DNA of 64,000 nt from Tenacibaculum sp. 190524A02b (GTDB lineage: Bacteria; Bacteroidota; Bacteroidia; Flavobacteriales; Flavobacteriaceae), in assembly GCF_964036645.1 (NCBI RefSeq), contig NZ_OZ038525.1, forward strand, positions 3,662,001 through 3,726,000, written 5' to 3'. Position numbers and translations under genes: made by a program. The notes below the pieces were generated by a model. It did no database searches and had not been told where the DNA came from. It was given only the letters and a program-made list of their open reading frames with translations. Shown in pieces: positions 1 through 9,273 of the stretch (positions are counted from its first letter, which is position 1; every line of letters starts with the position of its first letter).

Positions 1-1748
1 ATGGAGATTCTTTTTACCGTTTATTTTATGATACTGTAAAAGGAGGAGATTACCGTTCTCGTGAAGCTAATGTGTATCGTTTAGCGCAAGTTTCTGCTAA
101 TATTATAGATCAGTGTGTAGCGCAAGGTGTACCTTTTGCGCGTGATTATGGAGGATTATTAGACAATCGTTCGTTTGGTGGAGTATTAGTGTCTCGTACT
201 TTTTATGCGAAAGGACAAACAGGGCAACAATTATTATTAGGAGCTTATTCAGCAATGAACCGTCAAATAGCACGTGGTAAGATTGAAATGTTCAATCGTC
301 ATGAAATGCTTGATGTAGTAATTGTTGATGGAAAAGCGCGTGGTATTATTGCACGTAACTTAGTTACTGGAGAAATTGAGCGTCACTCAGCACATGCAGT
401 AGTAATTGCTTCTGGAGGATATGGAAATGTATATTTCTTGTCAACCAATGCAATGGGATCAAATGCTACAGCTGCATGGAAAATTCATAAAAAAGGAGCA
501 TTCTTTGCAAATCCTTGTTATACACAAATTCACCCAACTTGTATTCCACGTTCTGGAGATTACCAGTCTAAATTAACTTTAATGTCTGAGTCATTACGTA
601 ATGATGGACGTATTTGGGTTCCTAAGAAAATGGAAGATGTAATGGCAATTAGAGAAGGACGTAAGAAGCCTACTGATTTGTCTGAAGAGGAAAGAGATTA
701 TTACTTAGAAAGAAGATATCCTGCTTTTGGTAACTTAGTGCCTCGTGATGTTGCTTCTCGTGCAGCTAAAGAGCGTTGTGATGCTGGGTTTGGTGTAAAT
801 GCAACAGGTGAAGCTGTGTATTTAGATTTCAAATCTGCTATTGAGCGTTACGGTAAAGAGCAAGCAAAATTAAAAGGAATAGATAACCCTACTGCAGCAA
901 AAATTACTGAGTTAGGTGAAGCTATAGTTGAAGCAAAATATGGAAACTTATTCCAGATGTATGAAAAGATTGTAGATGACAATCCATACAAAACACCAAT
1001 GATGATTTATCCAGCAACCCACTATACTATGGGAGGAATTTGGGTAGATTATAATTTAATGACAACAATTCCTGGTTGTTATGCTATTGGTGAAGCAAAT
1101 TTCTCTGATCACGGAGCAAACCGTTTAGGAGCGTCTGCTTTAATGCAAGGTTTAGCTGATGGATATTTTGTATTGCCATATACTATTGGTGATTATTTAG
1201 CAGATGATATCCGTACAGGGAAAATTTCAACTGAAACAAAAGAGTTTGATGAGGCTGAAAAAGCTGTTAAAGAACGTATTGATTTCTTTGTAAATAATAA
1301 AGGAGAACATTCTGTAGATTATTACCACAAAAAATTAGGTAAAATCATGTGGGAGAAATGTGGGATGGCTCGTAACGAAAAAGGTTTAAAAGAAGCAATG
1401 GCAGAAATTAAAGCGTTACGTGAAGACTTCTGGAAAAATGTTACAGTACCTGGTGGAGCTAGTGAAATGAATCCTGAGTTAGAAAAAGCAGGTCGTGTAG
1501 CTGATTTCTTAGAATTAGGTGAATTATTTGCTAAAGATGCTTTAAACAGAACAGAGTCTTGTGGTGGTCACTTTAGGGAAGAATCAGTTGAGTTAGATGG
1601 ACCGCAAAAAGGAGAAGCAAAACGTGATGATAAGAACTTTGCGTATGTTTCTGCATGGGAATATAAAGGAGAGCCAGCTGATGCGGTTTTACATAAAGAA
1701 GAATTAGAGTTTAACGATATTGAACTAAAACAACGTTCATACAAATAA
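1..1748 (+). CDS. sdhA: Succinate dehydrogenase/fumarate reductase flavoprotein subunit (5' partial)
   Basis: Catalytic FAD subunit of complex II, which oxidises succinate to fumarate at the inner membrane. The reading frame is open from base 3 ([20 protein letters not shown]...), so the gene enters from outside the window. 581 residues are visible; Bacteroidota SdhA is about 665 to 670, so roughly 85 N-terminal residues with the GxGxxG dinucleotide fold and FAD-linking His are missing. Visible catalytic-domain motifs are QIHPT, the PRDVASR arginine segment, [10 protein letters not shown] and the FAD-binding [14 protein letters not shown]. An internal GTG at 72 is not the start, because the family sequence continues upstream of it. 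sdhB follows after 10 bases; sdhC would lie upstream. Confidence 0.96.
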   Translation, partial: GDSFYRLFYDTVKGGDYRSREANVYRLAQVSANIIDQCVAQGVPFARDYGGLLDNRSFGGVLVSRTFYAKGQTGQQLLLGAYSAMNRQIARGKIEMFNRHEMLDVVIVDGKARGIIARNLVTGEIERHSAHAVVIASGGYGNVYFLSTNAMGSNATAAWKIHKKGAFFANPCYTQIHPTCIPRSGDYQSKLTLMSESLRNDGRIWVPKKMEDVMAIREGRKKPTDLSEEERDYYLERRYPAFGNLVPRDVASRAAKERCDAGFGVNATGEAVYLDFKSAIERYGKEQAKLKGIDNPTAAKITELGEAIVEAKYGNLFQMYEKIVDDNPYKTPMMIYPATHYTMGGIWVDYNLMTTIPGCYAIGEANFSDHGANRLGASALMQGLADGYFVLPYTIGDYLADDIRTGKISTETKEFDEAEKAVKERIDFFVNNKGEHSVDYYHKKLGKIMWEKCGMARNEKGLKEAMAEIKALREDFWKNVTVPGGASEMNPELEKAGRVADFLELGELFAKDALNRTESCGGHFREESVELDGPQKGEAKRDDKNFAYVSAWEYKGEPADAVLHKEELEFNDIELKQRSYK

Positions 1749-1758
1749 GAATAGAGAT

Positions 1759-2514
1759 ATGAGTAATATGAATCTTACGCTAAAAATTTGGAGACAAAAA
1801 GGAGCGAACGATAAAGGGAAAATGGTTGACTATAAGGTAACCGATATTTCTGAGCATATGTCTTTCTTAGAAATGATGGACGTATTAAACGAGCAATTAA
1901 TTAATAATGGAGAAGAGCCAGTTGCCTTTGACCATGACTGTCGTGAAGGAATTTGCGGAATGTGTTCAATGTATATTAATGGTGAAGCGCATGGGCCTGA
2001 TCGTGGTGTAACTACTTGTCAGTTGCATATGCGTATGTTTAAAGATGGTGATACTATTACTATTGAACCATGGAGAGCTGCTGCATTTCCTGTAATTAAA
2101 GATTTAGTGGTTGATAGGAGTTCTTTTGAGCGTATTCAACAAGCTGGAGGTTATATATCTGTAAACACTTCAGGTAATACACAAGATGCAAATGCAATTC
2201 CTATTTCTAAAGAAGCTGCTGATAAAGCAATGGATGCAGCAACTTGTATTGGGTGTGGTGCTTGTGTAGCTACATGTAAAAACTCATCTGCAATGTTATT
2301 TGTTGGAGCAAAAGTATCTCAGTATGCTTTATTACCGCAAGGACAAGTAGAAGCAACAGAACGTGTTAAAAACATGGTAGCACAAATGGATTTAGAAGGT
2401 TTTGGTAACTGTACCAATACTGGAGCGTGTGAAATTGAATGTCCTAAAGGAATTTCATTAGAAAACATAGCTCGTATGAATTCTGAATTCTTAAAAGCTA
2501 GTTTAAAAGGATAA
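1759..2514 (+). CDS. sdhB: Succinate dehydrogenase/fumarate reductase iron-sulfur subunit
   Basis: Electron-transfer subunit of complex II, passing electrons from SdhA flavin to the membrane quinone site. 251 residues, normal for the Bacteroidota sdhCAB type. The N-terminal plant-ferredoxin-like half has the 2Fe-2S ligands C61, C66, C69 and C87 (CREGICGMC...C). The C-terminal half has [11 protein letters not shown] (C163, C166, C169, C173) and a second set, [14 protein letters not shown] (C218, C224, C228), for the 4Fe-4S and 3Fe-4S clusters. The ATG lies 10 bases after the sdhA stop, so the two are co-transcribed; a strong terminator follows the stop codon. Confidence 0.97.
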   Translation: MSNMNLTLKIWRQKGANDKGKMVDYKVTDISEHMSFLEMMDVLNEQLINNGEEPVAFDHDCREGICGMCSMYINGEAHGPDRGVTTCQLHMRMFKDGDTITIEPWRAAAFPVIKDLVVDRSSFERIQQAGGYISVNTSGNTQDANAIPISKEAADKAMDAATCIGCGACVATCKNSSAMLFVGAKVSQYALLPQGQVEATERVKNMVAQMDLEGFGNCTNTGACEIECPKGISLENIARMNSEFLKASLKG

Positions 2515-2538
2515 GCTTTTATAATTACATAAAATTTT

Positions 2539-2571
2539 AAGCCGGCTAAAATAGCCGGCTTTCTTTGTTTT
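2539..2571 (+). terminator. Intrinsic terminator of the sdh operon
   Basis: Perfect 10-bp inverted repeat (AAGCCGGCTA / TAGCCGGCTT) around an AAA loop, followed by a T-rich run (TTCTTTGTTTTT). It lies 24 bases after the sdhB stop. Confidence 0.93.
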
Positions 2572-2660
2572 TAGATAAGTTGTTTTAAATAATACTATTT
2601 GTTATTTAATTAAACAAAATACTTTTAAATGTTTAATTATTAGAAATATTATTTTATTTG

Positions 2661-2668
2661 TAGTTTTG
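2661..2668 (+). promoter_or_regulatory. Candidate -7 promoter box of the aldehyde dehydrogenase gene
   Basis: TAGTTTTG matches the Bacteroidota -7 consensus TAnnTTTG, 40 bases before the ATG at 2709 and downstream of the sdh terminator. No clear -33 TTTG lies at the usual spacing. Confidence 0.5.
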
Positions 2669-2708
2669 TTACCGCAAAAGTGTAGAATAATTAAAAACTA
2701 GACCACAA

Positions 2709-4250
2709 ATGACTAATTTTGGAATCGACAAAGCTTTTAAAGAATTAGGTTTAAAAGATATAAATGAAGGAACTTCAACAGGTTCTGTAAACTTTTCTAA
2801 TGGAGAAATTATAGAATCATACTCTCCAGTAGATGGTAAATTAATAGGAAAAGTAAAAGCATCTACTAAAGAAGATTATGAGAAGGTAATGGAAGCGGCA
2901 ACAGAGGCTTTCAAATCTTTTAGAGTGATGCCAGCTCCACAAAGAGGAGAAATTGTACGTCAATTTGGAGAAAAGTTACGTGAGAAAAAAGAAGCGTTAG
3001 GTAAATTGGTTTCTTATGAAATGGGAAAATCATACCAAGAAGGACTTGGAGAAGTTCAAGAAATGATTGATATCTGTGATTTTGCTGTTGGTTTATCACG
3101 TCAATTACACGGATTAACAATGCATTCAGAGCGTCCAGGACATAGAATGTATGAACAATACCATCCATTAGGAGTTGTGGGTATTATTTCTGCATTTAAC
3201 TTTCCAGTAGCAGTTTGGGCATGGAATACAGCTTTAGCTTGGATTTGTGGTGATGTTTGTGTTTGGAAGCCATCAGAGAAAACTCCATTATGTGGTGTAG
3301 CATGTCAAAACATAATTGCTGAGGTTTTAAAGGAGAATGATTTACCTGAAGGAATTTCTTGTTTAGTTAATGGAGATTATAAAGTTGGTGAATACTTATC
3401 TAAAGATAAAAGAGTGCCATTAGTATCTGCAACAGGATCAACTCGCATGGGTAAAATAGTTGCAAAAGAGGTAGCGGGACGCTTAGGAAAATCATTATTA
3501 GAGTTAGGAGGAAACAATGCTATTATTGTTACAGCAGATGCTGATATTAAAATGACTGTAATTGGAGCTGTTTTTGGAGCAGTTGGAACGGCTGGGCAAC
3601 GTTGTACTTCAACACGTCGTTTAATTATCCATGAATCAGTTTATGATAAAGTAAAACAAGCGGTAGCTGATGCTTATAAACAATTAAGAATTGGAAACCC
3701 ATTAGATGAAAACAATCATGTTGGGCCTTTAATTGATAAAGATGCCGTAGAAATGTATAAAACTGCTTTAAGTAAAGTAGTTGAAGAAGGAGGGAATATT
3801 GTAGTAGAAGGTGGTGTTCTTGAAGGTGAAGGATACGAAAGTGGATGTTATGTAAAACCTGCAATTGCTGAAGCTTCTAATGAATTTGAAATCGTTCAAC
3901 ATGAGACATTTGCTCCTGTATTATATTTATTAAAATATTCTGGAGATGTTGAAAATGCATTAGAGCTACAGAATGGCGTAGCACAAGGTTTATCTTCTGC
4001 TATTATGACCAATAATTTACGTGAAGCTGAACGTTTCTTGTCACATGCAGGTTCTGATTGTGGTATTGCTAATGTTAATATTGGTACTTCTGGTGCAGAA
4101 ATAGGTGGTGCTTTTGGTGGTGAAAAAGAAACTGGTGGTGGACGTGAGTCTGGTTCTGATGCATGGAAAGTATATATGCGTAGACAAACAAATACAATAA
4201 ATTATACTACTGATTTACCTTTAGCACAAGGTATCAAGTTTGATTTATAA
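2709..4250 (+). CDS. Aldehyde dehydrogenase, ALDH7 (aminoadipate-semialdehyde dehydrogenase) type
   Basis: NAD(P)-dependent aldehyde dehydrogenase of 513 residues. The sequence resembles the ALDH7A1/AmaB branch, which oxidises L-2-aminoadipate 6-semialdehyde (piperideine-6-carboxylate) in lysine degradation. Visible motifs: GIISAFNFPVAVWAWN and WKPSEKTPL at the nucleotide site, general base E265 in ELGGNN, nucleophile C299 in GTAGQRCTSTRR, and HETFAPVLY and GGAFGGEKETGGGRESGSDAWK near the C terminus, typical of this branch. It has its own candidate promoter and terminator, so it appears monocistronic. Membership of the superfamily is certain; the lysine-pathway substrate is inferred, since no other lysine-degradation gene lies nearby. 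Confidence 0.93.
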   Translation: MTNFGIDKAFKELGLKDINEGTSTGSVNFSNGEIIESYSPVDGKLIGKVKASTKEDYEKVMEAATEAFKSFRVMPAPQRGEIVRQFGEKLREKKEALGKLVSYEMGKSYQEGLGEVQEMIDICDFAVGLSRQLHGLTMHSERPGHRMYEQYHPLGVVGIISAFNFPVAVWAWNTALAWICGDVCVWKPSEKTPLCGVACQNIIAEVLKENDLPEGISCLVNGDYKVGEYLSKDKRVPLVSATGSTRMGKIVAKEVAGRLGKSLLELGGNNAIIVTADADIKMTVIGAVFGAVGTAGQRCTSTRRLIIHESVYDKVKQAVADAYKQLRIGNPLDENNHVGPLIDKDAVEMYKTALSKVVEEGGNIVVEGGVLEGEGYESGCYVKPAIAEASNEFEIVQHETFAPVLYLLKYSGDVENALELQNGVAQGLSSAIMTNNLREAERFLSHAGSDCGIANVNIGTSGAEIGGAFGGEKETGGGRESGSDAWKVYMRRQTNTINYTTDLPLAQGIKFDL

Positions 4251-4272
4251 AATTGAAAAGTTACACAAATAG

Positions 4273-4306
4273 CAAAACCCCAGAATTTTCTGGGGTTTTG
4301 TTGTTG
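4273..4306 (+). terminator. Intrinsic terminator between convergent genes
   Basis: Inverted repeat CAAAACCCCAGA / TCTGGGGTTTTG (12 bp) with an AATT loop, followed by TTGTTGG. On the other strand the hairpin is followed by a weaker T-rich stretch, so it may also serve the minus-strand phosphatase gene ending at 4319. Confidence 0.85.
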
Positions 4307-4318
4307 GTAAAGTAAATA

Positions 4319-6898
4319 TTACTCTATAACTACTTTGTTGATAAATTTATTTGATTCTGAATCTTCAATGTTCAGTAAGTAAACTCCTGTTTTAAGTCTT
4401 TTAATTGGAATAGTGTAATTTCTATTAATCTTTCCAGATTGAATTACTTTACCATTTAAGTTTACTAATTGATATTTTAAATTGACTGTTATGTTGGTTT
4501 TAATTTTGATGAAACTATTGTTTTTAACTGGGTTTGGTGAAATATTTAAGTAGGTTTTAACATTGTTTAAGGTTTTGTTACTCGTTTTTGATTTGCTTAA
4601 GTTGGTAGGAAGGATAACCGTGTAATCTTCAACTTCACCATATGTAAACAACTCACAACTTGTAGGTATTTTATTGTATTTCATAGATACTCGCATTCTT
4701 GTGTTCCCAGATGTGTAAGTTTTTGGTAAGAAGAAGTTTTTAGAAATTAAAACCTCTTTATTTGGAGCTTCTGAAAAAACCAGTTCACCTTCATCTAAAA
4801 AGTCACCATCTTTATTATAGTCAATCCATACAGAAAACCCTTCGTTATATGAGTTTCCTTTTGGCCATTTAGGGGTTATTGAAATGGTGTTTTCGTTGTT
4901 TAATTCAGTTGATATTTCTGTGTAATCTTCATATCCACTAGCAGATCCTTCACTACTATTATCAATAGTATTTAGTTGAATTCTTTGTATGTATTCATAA
5001 TCTGTTCTTGATGATTTAGAGCTACAGTATTCTATTGGGTCAGGATCTGAATCTTGTTCAAGTTTGTAGGTGATTACTAGTTTTGGGGCTTTACTGGTTG
5101 AGTTGTCATATGAATAAGCTACTCTTTTTGAATTTGGGTTAGTTGTACTTACTCCTGTCCCTTTTATAATAAAACTTAAACTATTGCCTGAAGACCAATT
5201 TTCTTTGTTAACTAAACTTTGAATTAAACTTTTTAACTCAGGGGTTTTTTGGTTATCAGTTTTTTGATTTCTAGTCCATTGAGATGGGGTCCATTTTATT
5301 TTCTCAGAGAAAGTAAGTCTCTGTGATACATTATTGGATGTAGAGAATGCAGGAGAATTAGATAAGTTGTGAAGAGAAATTTCTAATTCAGTAGTATCGC
5401 TGTTATTTTCATCTGCAGTAAATTGTATATAAGCATTTTTAATAGTGGCATTTTTTGGAAGTTCAATATTGTTAAACCTTAAGCCAACTACTTGTATTGT
5501 TGAGTGATCATAAACTAATTCTAAATCACTACTATTGTAATTAATGATTCCATTTTCATTTTCTTCAACATCATCATTATCATTGTTAATTCCAATCTCA
5601 ATTGTAGTTTCATCAGGGATTGGTATTGTTATAAATTCATCTTTGATAATAGTAAAATGGTCAATTATATTTCCATCTCCGTCTAATTGTTTGTAATCTA
5701 ATCTTTTTCCGTCTATGTCTAAAATTCCAGAGCCAATAGCTCCACTTGTTACTTTATGAACAGGTTTAGCACCATCGTCTCCTAGTCCCTTTCCTGCATT
5801 TCCTGTGGTAATATATACTGTACCATCTCTTGAAGTAGTTTTATCATAAACACCACCATTGTTCTCTTGTCCTAATCCATTATCAATAGCCATTGTTGAA
5901 GGATTCCATGTGTTTGATAAGTCAAAATGACCTTTTATTAGTCCTGTTCGTTCATATCTGTGACTATGTCCGTACAGTACAACATCTGCACCGTATTTTT
6001 CAATAATAGGAACGAAGTTTTTACGAAGGTTAATTAAATCCTTTTCTTTGTCAGAATCATGTCCTCCGCTATATACAGGATGATGAAAGTATACAATAAT
6101 CCAATCTTGTGTGTTGTTTTTTAAATCATTCTCTAACCATTTAATCATTTCGCCATTTGTATCATCTAGATCTTCTTCTGAAGTTTCAATAGTGACAAAA
6201 TGAGCATTAGCATAATTAAAAGAATAATACCCTTCAGAATTAGAAGGGACACCTCCAAGTTCTCCTTGCGTAGGAAAAGTAAAAATACCGTAAAAAACAT
6301 CTTCATAACCGTATAATAAATCATGATTACCAGTACTAGACCACAGATGGGTATTGATTAAGATGTTTTCGTACATGTTTTCGAATAAAGCCGCTTGGTA
6401 TTCTTCTTGAGTTCCATAGCTGTATGCATTATCTCCTAATAATAGCATCAAATCTGGGGAATTTCCGTTAGAAAAATTTAGAAATCCATCTCTTACTTTT
6501 CGTTGTCTGAAATCTTGAGTGCCAGGATCTCCTAGTATCCAGGTTCTAAAGGCTTTTTCTTCTCCAAAATTGGGAGCTGTATTAAAAAATTGGTTTTCTT
6601 GGTTTACTCTTGCTTGGTATAAAGATGATTGTGATCCGACTTGATAGTAATATTTAGTGTTTGCTTGAAGACCAGATATTTTTACTTCATGATTTTTGGT
6701 AATAGTATTGTCTTTAAATTCTAAAGATATGTTGTTGGTTGATAGGCCAATATTTACTTGTGAGTTTTCTGCTTTATCAGTCCGCCATTTAAGAATAATA
6801 CTGTTTGGACCACCTTGCTGAATATAAGGACCTCGATTAATTTGGGCATATAACTTGCAGGTTAGTACTAGAAGGGTGAAAATTAACGTTTTCTTCAT
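4319..6898 (-). CDS. Secreted purple acid phosphatase-like metallophosphoesterase with DNRLRE, GEVED and T9SS sorting domains
   Basis: 859 residues. Signal peptide at 1-19 (LTCKLYAQ). Residues about 20-105 form a fibronectin-like purple acid phosphatase N-domain. The metallophosphoesterase domain (about 120-390) keeps all metal motifs: GDPGT, GDNAYSYG, GNHD, FHHPVYSGG and GHSHRYER. A beta-rich DNRLRE/CBM96-like module follows at about 440-620, a GEVED domain (GFSVWIDYNKDGDF...GEVEDYTV) at about 640-765, and a type A T9SS C-terminal sorting domain (YLNISPNPVKNNSF...LKTGVYLLNIE) at about 780-859. It should be exported by Sec, then secreted or surface-anchored by the type IX system, releasing phosphate from organic esters. 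The natural substrate is unknown. A second phosphatase at 53461-56139 shares the DNRLRE module. Confidence 0.9.
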   Translation of the reverse strand: MKKTLIFTLLVLTCKLYAQINRGPYIQQGGPNSIILKWRTDKAENSQVNIGLSTNNISLEFKDNTITKNHEVKISGLQANTKYYYQVGSQSSLYQARVNQENQFFNTAPNFGEEKAFRTWILGDPGTQDFRQRKVRDGFLNFSNGNSPDLMLLLGDNAYSYGTQEEYQAALFENMYENILINTHLWSSTGNHDLLYGYEDVFYGIFTFPTQGELGGVPSNSEGYYSFNYANAHFVTIETSEEDLDDTNGEMIKWLENDLKNNTQDWIIVYFHHPVYSGGHDSDKEKDLINLRKNFVPIIEKYGADVVLYGHSHRYERTGLIKGHFDLSNTWNPSTMAIDNGLGQENNGGVYDKTTSRDGTVYITTGNAGKGLGDDGAKPVHKVTSGAIGSGILDIDGKRLDYKQLDGDGNIIDHFTIIKDEFITIPIPDETTIEIGINNDNDDVEENENGIINYNSSDLELVYDHSTIQVVGLRFNNIELPKNATIKNAYIQFTADENNSDTTELEISLHNLSNSPAFSTSNNVSQRLTFSEKIKWTPSQWTRNQKTDNQKTPELKSLIQSLVNKENWSSGNSLSFIIKGTGVSTTNPNSKRVAYSYDNSTSKAPKLVITYKLEQDSDPDPIEYCSSKSSRTDYEYIQRIQLNTIDNSSEGSASGYEDYTEISTELNNENTISITPKWPKGNSYNEGFSVWIDYNKDGDFLDEGELVFSEAPNKEVLISKNFFLPKTYTSGNTRMRVSMKYNKIPTSCELFTYGEVEDYTVILPTNLSKSKTSNKTLNNVKTYLNISPNPVKNNSFIKIKTNITVNLKYQLVNLNGKVIQSGKINRNYTIPIKRLKTGVYLLNIEDSESNKFINKVVIE

Positions 6899-7041
6899 TT
6901 TAGTTATTTGTTATTGTTTTTAAAAATTTGTATGAAAGTATACTTATTGAAGAAAGTGTAAAAAAGAATGTTAATTTTTAACAATAATGTTAATTTAGTA
7001 TTTGTTTTTAACAAAATAGTATTTGAAGAGCTAGATGTATC

Positions 7042-7080
7042 CAAAAATAAAAGCTATTTAGAGAAATCTAAATAGCTTTT
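7042..7080 (-). terminator. Intrinsic terminator of the lipoprotein gene
   Basis: 13-bp inverted repeat AAAAGCTATTTAG / CTAAATAGCTTTT around a 6-base loop. Read on the minus strand it is followed by ATTTTTGG, 20 bases after the stop of the gene at 7103-7582. Confidence 0.8.
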
Positions 7081-7102
7081 GATATTTCTTAAAAAAAACC
7101 GT

Positions 7103-7582
7103 TTATTGCATAAAAATGTCTTTTTTTCTTTTAATATTCTTGATCTTAAAATATTTAGTTTTTTTATCTACTTTATAACTTACAGCAGCTTCTCCTTTTT
7201 TTAGTTCAAAAGGGAGTTTCTCTTTTTGTTGAGGTGGTTTATTACCATATTCTTTTTTAGGATCGCTATGTAAATTTAAATCATATTTACTATCTCGAAT
7301 ATCTGTATTAAATCGCCCTATTAAATATTTTTCTCCATTTTTTTCTTCAACAGTTGCTTGAGTTATTTTATCAGCAAAGTATAATTTTTCAAAAACAACA
7401 TTTTTTTCAGAAAAGAAAATAATGTCTAAGTTGGTACTGTTGTTACCTGGCATTCCACCAATAATATTAGTAACACTTGCTTCTTTAATAGTAAAAGGAG
7501 GTTCTTGGTCAGGTTTCATACTACCACATTGTGTTAATCCAATAGTTAAAATTAAGATTCCAAAGAGTTTCATTATTTTCAT
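7103..7582 (-). CDS. Hypothetical lipoprotein
   Basis: 159 residues, not recognised. The N terminus is a lipoprotein signal peptide (KLFGILILTIGLTQC, lipobox LTQC, lipidated Cys at 19) followed by GSMKP. The rest is short beta-like stretches, a lysine-rich segment (KKEYGNKPPQQKEKLPFELKKGE) and a very basic C terminus (KIKNIKRKKDIFMQ). Probably a periplasmic or inner-face outer-membrane lipoprotein. It stands alone with its own terminator; the neighbour at 7649 is divergent. No function can be proposed. Confidence 0.75.
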   Translation of the reverse strand: MKIMKLFGILILTIGLTQCGSMKPDQEPPFTIKEASVTNIIGGMPGNNSTNLDIIFFSEKNVVFEKLYFADKITQATVEEKNGEKYLIGRFNTDIRDSKYDLNLHSDPKKEYGNKPPQQKEKLPFELKKGEAAVSYKVDKKTKYFKIKNIKRKKDIFMQ

Positions 7583-7648
7583 TTTATATTATTTACTTTA
7601 GAAAGTTCAAGTAGTATGCCAAGTTACTAATTTATTACAGATTATAAA

Positions 7649-8761
7649 ATGTTGAATTATAGTTATTGGGAGTTAAAACAATGGTTTGTAAATATTGATT
7701 TTACCATTATTGGAAGTGGTATTGTTGGTTTAAATTGTGCATTGAAGTTAAAAAAGAAATACCCTAAATCAAAAATAATAATTATTGAAAAAGGTGTTTT
7801 ACCACAAGGAGCGAGTAGTAAAAATGCTGGATTTGCTTGTTTTGGGAGTTTGTCAGAGCTTATTGATGATTTAAAGAGTCATACAGATAAGGAAGTACTA
7901 GAATTGGTTAAAAAGAGGTGGGAAGGGCTCGAGTTGTTACGAAAAAATTTAGGAGATAAAAATATAGATTTTCAACAAAATAATGGATATGAACTCTTTC
8001 TAGATAAAAATATATATGAAGAATGTATGGAAGAAAAAGAAAAAATAAATAATTTATTAAAACCGTTATTTCAAAAAACTGTTTTTAGCGAATCAAACAA
8101 CATATTTGGCTTCAAAAATGTATATCAAAAATACATCACTAATAATTTTGAAGGACAAATTGACACTGGTAAAATGATAGTTTCTTTATTAAAGAGAGTT
8201 CAAGATAAAGGAATACAAATTTTAAATGGAATTGAAGTGGAAGGTTTTGAGGATACCATTAGTAATGAGGTTTTGGTGAAAACAAAAAGTGTAACATTTA
8301 ATACCAAAAAAGTATTTGTAGCAACAAATGGATTTGCAAAAACATTATTAAACGAATCTGTATCTCCTGCAAGAGCACAGGTTTTAATAACAAAACCTAT
8401 ACAAAACTTAAAAATTAAAGGAACATTTCACTTGGAAAAAGGGTATTATTATTTTAGAAATATTGATAATAGAATCTTATTTGGAGGAGGAAGAAATCTT
8501 GATTTTAAAGCAGAAGAAACAATGAGTTTTGAACAAACATCTTTAATTCAAAATAAATTAGAAGAAATTTTGAAGGAAGTTATTTTACCTAATACTGATT
8601 TTGAGATTGATTTAAGATGGAGTGGTATTATGGGAGTTGGAAACCAGAAAAAAGCAATTGTTAAACAAATTTCAGATAATGTTTTTTGTGGGGTTCGCTT
8701 AGGAGGAATGGGTGTAGCTATTGGTAGTTTAGTTGGCGAAGAATTAGCAGATTTATTATGA
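7649..8761 (+). CDS. FAD-dependent oxidoreductase of the DAO (amino acid oxidase-like) family
   Basis: 370 residues. The N-terminal Rossmann motif IIGSGIVGLNCALKLKKKYP (about residues 20-39), with IIIIEKG ending its second strand, binds FAD; SSKNAGFACFGS follows, as in DadA/PuuB/glycine-oxidase-like flavoproteins. The C-terminal RWSGIMGVG...GVRLGGMGVAIGSLVGEELADLL closes the FAD site. Such enzymes oxidise secondary or primary amines of amino acids or polyamines; the substrate here is not evident. The first 14 or so residues before VNIDFTIIG look atypical, so the true start could be slightly downstream. Its stop overlaps the next start by 4 bases (ATGA), implying translational coupling to the Gre-like gene. 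Confidence 0.88.
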   Translation: MLNYSYWELKQWFVNIDFTIIGSGIVGLNCALKLKKKYPKSKIIIIEKGVLPQGASSKNAGFACFGSLSELIDDLKSHTDKEVLELVKKRWEGLELLRKNLGDKNIDFQQNNGYELFLDKNIYEECMEEKEKINNLLKPLFQKTVFSESNNIFGFKNVYQKYITNNFEGQIDTGKMIVSLLKRVQDKGIQILNGIEVEGFEDTISNEVLVKTKSVTFNTKKVFVATNGFAKTLLNESVSPARAQVLITKPIQNLKIKGTFHLEKGYYYFRNIDNRILFGGGRNLDFKAEETMSFEQTSLIQNKLEEILKEVILPNTDFEIDLRWSGIMGVGNQKKAIVKQISDNVFCGVRLGGMGVAIGSLVGEELADLL

Positions 8762-9207
8762 GTTTAAAAGAAGAATTATATGAAGCATGTGTTGTTTTTG
8801 TAAATAAGCAAGCTGAAACAATTGAAAATATAATCAATTCACATAAAAGATCTTTGCAATCTGAAACCAAAAGTTCAGCTGGAGATAAACATGAAACGGG
8901 TAGGGCAATGCTACAGTTAGAAATGGAAAAGGCAGGTAAGCAATTAGTTTCCATTCAAACTATGAAAGAAATTTTAGCAAAAATAAATCCAAAAGAAGAT
9001 AATAAGTTAGCATGTTTAGGAAGTGTAGTCGTGACCAATAAAATGACATATTTTCTTAGTATTTCTGCAGGTAAAATAAATATTGAAGGAGAAAATTATT
9101 TTGCTGTGTCTGTTTCATCTCCCATAGGACGATGTTTGTTAGGAAAATCTACTGATACAGAATTTGTTTTTAATAATGTTAAATATATCATAAAAGAAGT
9201 TTTTTAA
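8758..9207 (+). CDS. Diverged GreA/GreB-family-like protein
   Basis: 149 residues. The N-terminal half (1-75) is predicted to be a helical coiled coil; the C-terminal half resembles the GreA/GreB FKBP-like domain (FAVSVSSPIGRCLLGKSTDTEFVFNNVKYIIKEVF, compare the SPLGKALLGK segment of Gre factors). At the turn of the coiled coil is AGDKHETGRA, with D43 and E46 in the same D-x-x-E spacing as the acidic tip D41/E44 (GDLSEN) of GreA. In Gre factors that tip enters the RNA polymerase secondary channel and stimulates transcript cleavage. Proteins like this in flavobacteria are sometimes misnamed 3-oxoacyl-ACP synthase. Gre-like fold is fairly confident; polymerase binding is inference. Confidence 0.7.
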   Translation: MSLKEELYEACVVFVNKQAETIENIINSHKRSLQSETKSSAGDKHETGRAMLQLEMEKAGKQLVSIQTMKEILAKINPKEDNKLACLGSVVVTNKMTYFLSISAGKINIEGENYFAVSVSSPIGRCLLGKSTDTEFVFNNVKYIIKEVF

Positions 9208-9273
9208 AGTAAACTAGGTAGGGATATATTACTTTTAATTGTTTAATCAAACGAATAGGATGAGGATTAAATA

